Made by a program: the position numbers and the translations under genes
Shown here: in pieces, positions 56,681 through 64,000 of the stretch
How positions within the stretch are numbered: the stretch's first letter is position 1
Layout of the letters: each line of letters begins with the position of its first letter
Source of the DNA: Diphasiastrum complanatum
Lineage: Eukaryota; Streptophyta; Lycopodiopsida; Lycopodiales; Lycopodiaceae
Assembly (NCBI GenBank): GCA_029204225.1
Contig: CM055108.1
Span: forward strand, 49,116,996-49,180,995
Length of the DNA: 64,000 nucleotides
Direction of reading: 5' to 3'
The notes under the pieces: generated by a model
Told to the model about the DNA's origin: nothing
The model's database searches: none
Seen by the model: only the letters and a program-made list of their open reading frames with translations

Positions 56681-57350
56681 GTAAGATATATTAAATGCTT
56701 CTTCCTGTTTTATGCATTAACATTGGCATTGTCAATGGAAATAGTTCTCAGAATTGCAGCTAAAGAAATTTCAATCTTATTTTGCAGTGACTATTGGAGT
56801 TTAAACCTGATCTCTATTAAGAGATCTGTAGATAATATTATTAAAGGTTTTTGTGTCAAGATGAATTCGGCAAGAAATATGCATACGGATGTAGATATAT
56901 ACCTTCCATATCTAAGTAAATATATTTCTACAAATGTTCCCCATTCCGTGGACTGGCAGATCGTCAGTTTGGAGGTAAACTCTATCTTTTTTAATAGCAT
57001 TTTGAAATCAATATTCTAATGTAATTGTTTCATTCTAATTCATTATGTTTCATAATTGGTTTCTTGTGTGCTGAATTATTTTGCAGTCACCCCAACAAAA
57101 TGATTCATTCAGCTGTGGGTGGTACACATTATACAATGCAAAGTTATTTTTTAGTGGTTCAACTTTCAGCAAGATGTTGATGTTTCTAAGGTAATAAATT
57201 TTGTTTATTCTTATTTTGGAATCATGATTAGTTTTCTATTTTGCTGATGTTTTTGGCCATTACTAATACATAAATGTTCTATTTTGCAGTTTACACTTCT
57301 TGAGTACACATCAAGCCAGGTGTACAGATTTAGACAAGAAATTATTCTGA
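55982..57350 (+). CDS. Ulp1/C48-like peptidase gene, 3' part (four exons)
   Basis: Four plus-strand exons with consistent phases end in a stop at 57,348-57,350. C48 peptidases cut SUMO or similar modifiers from proteins. The visible core is LIPYHTKNDYWSLNLISIKR, a middle helix region, VDWQIVSLE, and PQQNDSFSCGWYTLYNA, matching the HW...PQQxNxxDCG layout of Ulp1. The Cys is present, but the catalytic His position reads Tyr (DYW), and the Asp before Cys is Ser. A frameshift or unseen intron lies in the first exon. Plant DNA transposons (Mutator and Zisupton-like groups) often carry such domains, so a transposon origin is possible. 5' exons are not located. Confidence 0.62.
56788..56974 (+). CDS. 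Ulp1-like gene, exon b
   Basis: The acceptor is TTTTGCAG|T and the donor TTGGAG|GTAAAC. The first complete codons read DYWSLNLISIKRSVDNIIKG, equivalent to the HWxLxxI strand of Ulp1 with Tyr in place of His, and the end reads VDWQIVSLE. Confidence 0.68.
57087..57190 (+). CDS. Ulp1-like gene, exon c (catalytic Cys)
   Basis: The acceptor is TTTTGCAG|TCA, phase 0, and the donor CTAAG|GTAATA, phase 2. It encodes SPQQNDSFSCGWYTLYNAKL, the PQQxNxxDCG block with the nucleophile Cys. Confidence 0.7.
57290..57350 (+). CDS. Ulp1-like gene, last exon
   Basis: The acceptor TTTTGCAG|T completes a Ser codon; then 19 codons (LHFLSTHQARCTDLDKKLF) and a TGA. The phase matches exon c, which supports it. Confidence 0.6.
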
Positions 57351-57674
57351 GTATACTGGCTAGGGCACGACTTCAGCCTCCCGTTATTGATCATGGTGCA
57401 AAGAATGATGTAGTTAAACTAAATTAAGATCAAAACAAATATAGATAGCATAGAACAAAAATACATGTATAGAATTCATAGAAAAATATACATTGATATA
57501 TCAAATGCTGCTCCAGTTTATGAATTTGGGAGCACAAAATACATAACTGATGCCCAATTTGGGCTTTCATTTATTGAATGAAAGAGTGTATACACAAATT
57601 TTTACTAAAGTTTATTTAAAACTATTGTTCTCCCACAATGGTGATTGTTGTAGGTCGATCTTTGCAGCACGTTA

Positions 57675-58479
57675 TCAGCTCCTGTCTTTTTCGCATCTAT
57701 GACATGGCAAATATTAGTGAATGTGCAATTGTAAATGATGACATTTTCTATTATTTTGTTCTATTTTGAAATGGAAATAAACATAAAGTACTTACAAGTC
57801 TTCCGTTGATGATAAATCTGAAATATGTTGGTAGATTGGTTTGTAATAGCATAGCTCTGTTCTGATAAGATCAAGCTTCTGATTCTCTTCCACCTCAACC
57901 ATTGTCAAATATTTCTCATTGTAGATAATGCTTATCTCCATTCGGTTTGTGTGACCATTTAGTTCAAAGTCTTGATCCAGTGGTAGCCATGTACCTTCAA
58001 TTTTCTTGTATCTCTGGTAGCTAAATGTGAGACTGAGCATTTGCTTTTCGATATGATAACGAAAGATCATTGAGGACTTTTTAATCTTGCATTCTATGTC
58101 ATTATTTGTTTTACTATCCCAACCTTGATCCATGAGATCTGACAAAGTCTCATCTGATAAATCCTTGCAAACAAATACAGTTGGTGTCCTACGAACACTA
58201 GCACTCGAGAAAAAATCAACAAATATATGTAATGAGATAAACCAACTTAGGTGAACAATTTTCAAGCCTGTGCTTATCTTCATAGCATTTCTAATATCAA
58301 TGAGTAGCTTGCATCTCAAAGATTCAGAAACAATGCTGTCAGGAGTAGGCCACTCATCACTTTGAAAACTAGGCAATGGAATTGCTTCGAGCTTGCCAAA
58401 ACTTCCATCTGTTTGTGGCGTATATAAAGATTCATAAAAATAGATACCACAATCTGCAAGTTCCTTTGGACTTCTTCCT
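57675..58479 (-). CDS. Unknown protein gene, 3' part, convergent with the Ulp1-like gene
   Basis: Two minus-strand exons. The large one (57,796-58,479) has acceptor TAATACAG|A, 227 full codons without a stop and donor GACTT|GTAAGT (phase 2). A short terminal exon (57,675-57,696; acceptor TCATAG|A) completes a Leu codon and ends CEKDRS-stop. The protein reads ELADCGIYFYESLYTPQTDG, WPTPDSIVSESLRCKLLIDI, TPTVFVCKDLSDETLSDLMD and MEISIIYNEKYLTMVEVEEN. I do not recognise the family. The gene is truncated on its 5' side by the copia element beginning near 58,490. Confidence 0.6.
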
Positions 58480-58545
58480 CTGTATTATAGATGTCTAATA
58501 TTCATCAAAAACCATGTGAAAATTGCTAAATTCTAACACTCCTCC

Positions 58546-59215
58546 TCAATTTTTACATGATACAACTATAGTACATCTATCTACAACACCTAAGACTGAT
58601 CTTAACTTGATAAATGAAGCCTTTGGCAAGGCTTTAGTGAGTAGATCAGCAAGGCAATCTGAAGAAGACACATGATGTAGCTTGATCTCCTTTGCTTGAG
58701 CCTTTTCCCTCACAAAATGGTGAGCAATCTCTATGTGCTTGCTCCTTGCATGGAATGTGGGATTGGTTGCTAATGCTTGGCTTGATTGGTTGTCACAAAA
58801 TATTGTTGGCTGCTCCTCGGCCTCCATGACTTGTAATTCCACCAACAGCCTCTTCAACCATAAAATCTCCTTTGTTGTGGATGTTAATGCCTTGTATTCC
58901 GATTCAGTTGAAGATAGAGAGATAGTATCTTGCTTTTTGGAAATCCAAGACACTATGCCATTGCAAAGAAAGGTAACAAAAGCACTTGTGGACATCCTAT
59001 CCACCTTATCACCTGCAAAATCAGCATTCGAATATGCCCTTAAGGCTAGATTAGATCCATCATATAAAATGCCAAAGTTCTTGGTGGCCGAGATGTACCT
59101 CAACACCCTTTTTGCATTTTTCCAATGACAAACCAATGGATTTTGCATAGATTGGCTTAGTTTGCCTACACTATAACTTAGATCAGGTCTAGTTATAGTA
59201 AGATAAGCCTACATG
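58546..59215 (-). pseudogene. copia RNase H
   Basis: The frame starts within ITRPDLSYSVGKLSQSMQ and continues through the RNase H motifs AYSNADFAGD, SLSSTESEYKAL, IFCDNQSS and RSKHIEIAHHFVRE, with acidic catalytic residues visible. It ends at CTIVVSCKN just before the polypurine tract. Confidence 0.88.
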
Positions 59216-60235
59216 TGATCAAGATCTTGAAGATCCATCTCAAGATCCGAGGACTCCAAGGAGATCTACAAGAAGGAAGGCTAAGCCCTCAAGGCTCACC
59301 TATGTTGACAAAGGTGAACAAAGGGAAGATCTACATTCACTTACCTCTTACACTTTTCTAACTTCTATGTTTGATGAGCCAAGTTGCTTTGAAGAAGCTA
59401 TGGAGTCACAAGAATGGAGGGATGCCAACAAAAGGAGTATGATGCTCTTATGGAGAATCATACATGGAAGCTTGTGGATCTTCCTAAAGAAAGAAAGCCA
59501 CTTGAGTGCAAATGGATCTATAGATTGAAGTACAATCAAGATGGAAGCATCAACAAACACAAGGCAAGGCTAGTGGCAAAGGGGTTCTTGCAAACCAAGG
59601 GAGTAGATTTTGATGAAACTTTTGCTCCTGTTGCTAAGCTAGTTTCCATAAGGTTGATTATTTCTCTTGCAACTACTTTGTGACTAATGCTTTTCTCAAT
59701 GGATATTTGGAAGAGGAGATTTTCATGAGGCAACTCGAGGGCTTCATCAAAGAAGATCAAGAGGAAAAAGTGTGTTTGTTGCTAAGAAGCCTTTATGGGC
59801 TTAAGCAAGCACCTAAGGCTTGGTACTCTAGGTTAAATACCTTCTTAAACTCTATTAAGTTTGTTGTAAGTGCTTATGATCCTTAAGATTTAATGATGAT
59901 AAAATCATCATTCTCATTTTGTATGTTGATGACATTATCCTTAGTGGAAATGATCTTGATGGTATACAAGAAGTGAAAGTAGCATTGTTTAAGGAGTTTA
60001 AGATGATAGATCTTGGTAATCTTCATTTCATATTAGGAATAGAAGTTTCAAGAGGCAAGGATTTGAGTTTTATTTGTCAATCCAAATATGCTTCTTCTAT
60101 CTTAGAAAAATTTGAATGAAAGATTGTAAATGAGTAGAAAATCCTATGGAGCAAAATGTAAAAGTTTTCAATAGTGACGATGAAGCATCCTTTGAGGACA
60201 TCACACTATATAGGAGACTTGTAGGCTCTTTGATC
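59203..60235 (+). pseudogene. copia reverse transcriptase, inverted relative to its element
   Basis: The plus strand reads the linker (DPRTPRRSTRRKAKPS), then the RT with frameshifts: [67 protein letters not shown] (catalytic YVDD) and DLGNLHFILGIE. It ends in LYRRLVGSLIS. All these parts belong between the integrase and RNase H, which lie on the minus strand on either side. Confidence 0.87.
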
Positions 60236-60239
60236 TCCT

Positions 60240-61430
60240 CAAACCTTACAAGATCCTTGACATAAGATGGATTAGAAGCTTTCTCATTCAACTTGAAGTA
60301 GTTACCTTCATCAAAAGTAACATCTCTACTCACTAAAATCTTCTTAGTGATAGGATTATAGACTCTATATCCTTTGCTATTTTCAGAATAACCAACAACG
60401 ATCCCTTTAATAGAAGTAGGACCATCCTTTTTTCTTGGATCTAATGCTTGAAAAACATAGCAAGTAGATCCAAAAATTCTTAGATCTTTAAGATTCGGCT
60501 TCTTACAAAATAGAGTCTCATAAGATGTTATGCCTCCAATGGGCTTACATGGCAATCTATTACACAAATAAGTTGCACAAATAATAGCCTCTCCCCAAAA
60601 GGACTTAGGTAGAGATGCATCTAACCTTAAAGCCTTAGCACACTCACATAGTGTTCTATTCATCCTCTCGGCTATTCCATTTTGTTGAAGACTATAAGTA
60701 AAGGTAAGTTCTCTCTTAATGCCATTGGATTTACAAAACTCTATCATCTTGGTGGAAATATACTCTCCACCATTATCACTCCTCAATACTTTAATTCTAG
60801 CATCAAGTTGATTTTCAACTAGAGTTTTGAACTTAACAAAAGCTTCAAACACTTTACTTTTGGAATCCAAAAGTTCAATCCAAGTGTATCTAGAGTAATC
60901 ATCAATAAAAGATACATACATATATGCACCTCCATTAGATTCTTGAGAAAAAGAGTGCACATCACTATGAATAAGATCTAATGGTTTTGTAGATCTAGTG
61001 GAAGAGATATCAAAAGGTAGCTTGTGTGCCTTTGAGAGGCTACAAGCTTCACAACTCTTTCCACACTTTGAGAGTGTCTTTGGAAGGCCGAGAGCAAGAT
61101 CCTTGGTGCATAGCATCTCCATAGATTTGAAGTTGGGGTGGCCCAACCTCTTATGCCAAAGCTCCACTTGATTTAGCTCCTCCTTCATCATGTTCACACT
61201 TCCAAGAAAAACATTAGCATCAAGCTTAAAAAGCATCCTTGCTTGAATCCCTTTACAATGCAAGTATTATTCATCATTATGGAGCAAACTCCTTGTTTAA
61301 AATGGACATCTAAGCCATCATCCATCAATTGTCCTACACTTAACAAATTCTTAGTGAGTGTAGGAACATAGAGTACATTATCAAGATCTACTCTTTTAGA
61401 GGATCCAAGACTTAAGGGAATAGTTCCCAC
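60240..61430 (-). pseudogene. copia protease end and integrase
   Basis: After a small frameshift near 61,260 the GAG-pre-integrase HHCC finger (WHKRLGHPNFKSMEML, CEACSLSKAH) is followed by the catalytic core: DLIHSDVHSF, YVSFIDDYSRYTWIE, VLRSDNGGEYIS and QQNGIAERMNRT, so the DDE triad is present. The C-terminal part has LRIFGSTCYV and ISRDVTFDE-like VSRDVTFDEG. Sense coding ends at about 60,240 with SYVKDLVRFEE. Confidence 0.87.
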
Positions 61431-61435
61431 TCCAT

Positions 61436-62470
61436 CTATTCTACAATCTGATCACTTGCTGTTAGAATAGACTTTTTACAACCTACAAAAGGTACAAGAG
61501 TTGAGAAAAAATCCTTTTGGAATGTCATGTGGGAACTAGCCCCACTATCAATCCACCATGTGTCATTGGAGTAGCTCTTTGATGTTGATGTAGAAGCCAT
61601 CAAGGATGAATCCACTTCATCCTCATCTTCCTCAAGAGTGAGGTTGCCTTGTTTGCTCTCTCCTTGTGCATTCTTCTTCTTGAAACACTCGGATGCAAAG
61701 TGCCCCTTATTTCCACAAAAGAAGCACTTGAGTTTGGCTTTGTTCTTCTTTTCACCTTTGGAGCTTGATGGTTGATCATCATTCTTGGTCTCCTTGTGTT
61801 GGATCTTCTTCTTTGACTTTGCCTTTCCCTTGCTTGAGAAGTTGGCCTTCTCATCACCATCATGCAACTTTAAGAATCCAATCCTTTGCTTGACATGAAG
61901 GATCCTACTCTCCTCGGCTACAAGCACACTATGAAGCTTGTCTATGGAAGGTAGTGCATGTTGAATAGCAAAGCTTTGTACAAGATTGGAAAACTCATCT
62001 CCAAGACCATTCAAGATGATTTGAACAAGTTCATCATCATGAATACTCTCACTAATGATGGAAAGTTTTTTGTTGAGAGATTTAATTCTCAAGACATACT
62101 CTTGAGCACTCTCATCATTCCCTCTAATGCTTTGAAGAACTTTATTTCTAATCATAAACACTCTAGAGGTATTTTTGGATTCCTAAATCCCTTTGAGGTA
62201 GTTCCATGCCTCCTTGTCCGAGGTACAAGATGCTACTTCCTTTAGAAGTTCATTACTAACATTCATTTTCAAGCAATGTAATGCTAGTCTAGCTCTCTTT
62301 TTGTACCTCACTTGATCTTGACCTCCTTGAGGTTCTTCTTCCTCTCCTATGACAAGATCAAACATATCTTGGAGCACTAGTAGTGACTCCATTCTTACTT
62401 TCCAAGTTGAATAATTATTAGAATTTAGCCTTTCACTAGCCTCAAGAAGATAGGCTCCAATTGAACCCAT
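61436..62470 (-). pseudogene. copia gag and start of protease
   Basis: The frame starts MGSIGAYLLEASERLNSNNY, has LHCLKMNVSNELLKEVASC, then after a stop or frameshift near 62,180 continues YVLRIKSLNKKLSIISESIH. The zinc knuckle is CFFCGNKGHFASEC and the protease start is WWIDSGASSHMT with the DSG active-site triad. Confidence 0.85.
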
Positions 62471-63078
62471 TATAACTAGTAACAAGTACAATAGATGTAC
62501 TATTCAAAGGCTCTTCCTTCTTTCTTTCTCAAAATTTAGCTAAATGCTACTTTCTTGAATCTCACTAGACTCAAGAAGCAAGATCTATAATGATCTTGAA
62601 CTCAAAAAGATTTGGGAAAGTGTATTCTACACAATCTATTCACTTAGAATCTTGGATTTGATTTTTGGAAGTGCCAATGCCTTCCTATGATGTTTAGAAT
62701 TGGTTTTAGTTTCACTCTTGAACTAAAAACATAAGCCTCAAACTCTCTCACAAGGATTTGTAGGTTTAATAAGATTCTAACACCATTCACTCATCAAATC
62801 TATAATGGAAACAATGGTTTTTCATAAGCACATCACTAGTTTCACTCTACACAACTTGTTTGAAGCTCAAATATTGAAAAAACACAAAGTTTTGGTGAAA
62901 GTAGAACTCCAGCAACCTCTCACACGTGTGAGAAGTACTTCTGGACTTTACACACTAATCTGAACCTCAACATCACAAGTAAACTATTAGAAAAGGTCGC
63001 CCTCCTTCAAAGTGACTCTAGCACCAATGCTTTCACCAAAATGAAGATTCTTGGATCATCAATCAAGCTCTTTGACTT

Positions 63079-63091
63079 GGCTCTGATACCA
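63079..63091 (-). promoter_or_regulatory. Primer binding site of the copia element
   Basis: TGGTATCAGAGCC on the minus strand, directly following an LTR end in GACA; complementary to initiator Met tRNA. Confidence 0.9.
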
Positions 63092-64000
63092 TGTCAAATT
63101 TCAGAGTTTATGGACTGAAATTGATCTACAAATGATCACAAAGAGTGATTGGTAGCTTGGGATCTTGATTTATATCAAGACTAGCTTCCAAATCTAGCTT
63201 CTACTTGACAATCTTTGTGTTTCCAAGCAAGAACAATAAAAAAAAATGATCCACGGCTTCACACGTGTTAGGAATATACGTTTGGGTTGCTTTAGGGCAC
63301 GTTAAGTTGTTTTAGGTTAACGTAGGTCAGCGTACACAGTCACGTCTGTTCATGCAAAGAGACACGATGTTTTGTCTCTACACTACTATGTAATGCAGCC
63401 AATTTGGTTGAAATTCAGAGAGATATGACAATTCTTGTGAAGGAGGTCTTAAACTAGTTTTTGGTGGAAATTTGGGAGAGAATCACTTCAACCTTCCATT
63501 TTTGAAGTTGTGGTTCTTTGTGATTTTCTTTTCAGTTTATTCATTTTGAAGTTTCGAAGGCTTTTGATTTTTTTGACCTAACCCTACCCTCGCACGACCC
63601 TAACCCTACGTTCGCAATTTAGGGCAAAAAAAAAAGTGCAAAAAACAAAGAACTTAATGCTGCCAAAAATTTTAATTCCTAATTTTGAGTTTTACACCTA
63701 AAATGTTAAAAATTCACAATTCTAGCTTGACTAGTTTTGGTCATATGACTTGTAAATAGTTAGATGGTCATGATGTGGCTTGTCACACGTGCCAAATAGC
63801 ATAGGATTCCATTCATAAGGATGTTCTCAAGTAGACCTAAGTGTTAGAACCTTTGAAATGAGTCCAAATTATGCTTAGATACAAGGGAGAGAAAATAGGA
63901 GCTATTTTTGGTAATTTTTGCATTGTTGAGGGATCTCCAAGACTCCAACCCTAACTTGGTAGGGATGAAAGATCCACCAAAATTAGAAATAGGGATAGGT
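63092..64000 (-). mobile_element. 5' LTR of the copia element and flank, right border unknown
   Basis: The LTR starts at 63,092 (TGTCAAATTT on plus). The expected outer end (TGTTAGAATTTAGC on minus) was not found before 64,000, so the LTR is truncated or runs off the window. A short phrase CTAACCCTACCCTCGCACG with a following ACCCTAACCCTACG lies at 63,577-63,609. Confidence 0.45.

Larger units (their letters stand above)
58490..63091 (-). mobile_element. Ty1/copia element with inverted RT segment
   Basis: Read on the minus strand from the primer site TGGTATCAGAGCC (plus 63,079-63,091): gag (62,470 to about 61,560), protease and integrase (to about 60,240), then RNase H (59,215 to 58,546). 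The polypurine tract TTGAGGAGGAG and the LTR start TGTTAGAATTTAGC (58,538) follow. The RT between integrase and RNase H is on the plus strand. Only about 50 bases of the 3' LTR remain; the 5' LTR starts at 63,092 and its far end is not defined. Confidence 0.87.

Noticed and set aside
63577-63609. Interstitial telomere repeat
   Set aside because: CCCTAACCCTACG-like words occur only two or three times and are irregular; too short to call telomeric.

Overview
This is a stretch of a large, repeat-rich plant nuclear genome. The copia and gypsy elements use the plant-type initiator-Met primer site (TGGTATCAGAGC), one gypsy element ends in a chromodomain, and the introns are packed with nested retroelements. 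The species cannot be fixed from the window. A DNA-PKcs gene is classically regarded as missing from Arabidopsis-type angiosperms, so a fern, lycophyte, gymnosperm or bryophyte is more likely than a typical flowering plant (inference).

The main host gene runs on the minus strand from the ATG at 44,544 to beyond base 1. It is the N-terminal third of a homologue of DNA-PKcs, the catalytic subunit of the DNA-dependent protein kinase. Thirteen exons could be placed by splice signals, matching intron phases and colinear resemblance to the N-terminal HEAT-repeat region of animal DNA-PKcs. About 2.0 kb of coding sequence is spread over more than 44 kb. Introns 2 and 3 are each about 16.5 kb and are almost entirely transposon. 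Two phase gaps show that at least two short exons remain unplaced.

Intron content, left to right: a copia remnant (2.4-4.5 kb) and a gypsy RNase H scrap (4.9-5.1 kb). Intron 3 (9.0-25.7 kb) holds a LINE family in several same-orientation copies with hairpin plus (CT)n 3' ends (11.7-20.3 kb), a copia integrase fragment (12.8-13.8 kb), a copia element with its reverse transcriptase deleted (21.1-23.5 kb) and another copia scrap (23.6-24.2 kb). Intron 2 (25.9-42.4 kb) holds a three-level nest: a chromodomain gypsy (28.5-38.5 kb) broken by a copia-like element (30.5-35.9 kb), itself broken by a gag-only LTR element (31,264-34,516). A second non-autonomous LTR element follows (38.5-41.5 kb), then a LINE scrap.

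Upstream of the DNA-PKcs start lie a roughly 41-bp minisatellite (45.0-45.6 kb), a long CT array, a duplicated block and a 24-bp tandem repeat (47.6-48.1 kb). After these come gypsy gag and LTR relics (48.5-50.5 kb) and an AT-rich stretch without recognisable genes (50.9-54.4 kb). From 55.9 to 58.5 kb there are two convergent intron-containing genes or gene remnants. The plus-strand one encodes a C48/Ulp1-like peptidase domain in which the usual catalytic His position reads Tyr. The minus-strand one encodes a protein I do not recognise and is cut by a copia element (58.5-63.1 kb) whose reverse transcriptase segment is inverted relative to the rest.

The retroelements mostly explain the intron size. 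None looks intact, and most coding pieces are frameshifted, truncated or rearranged.
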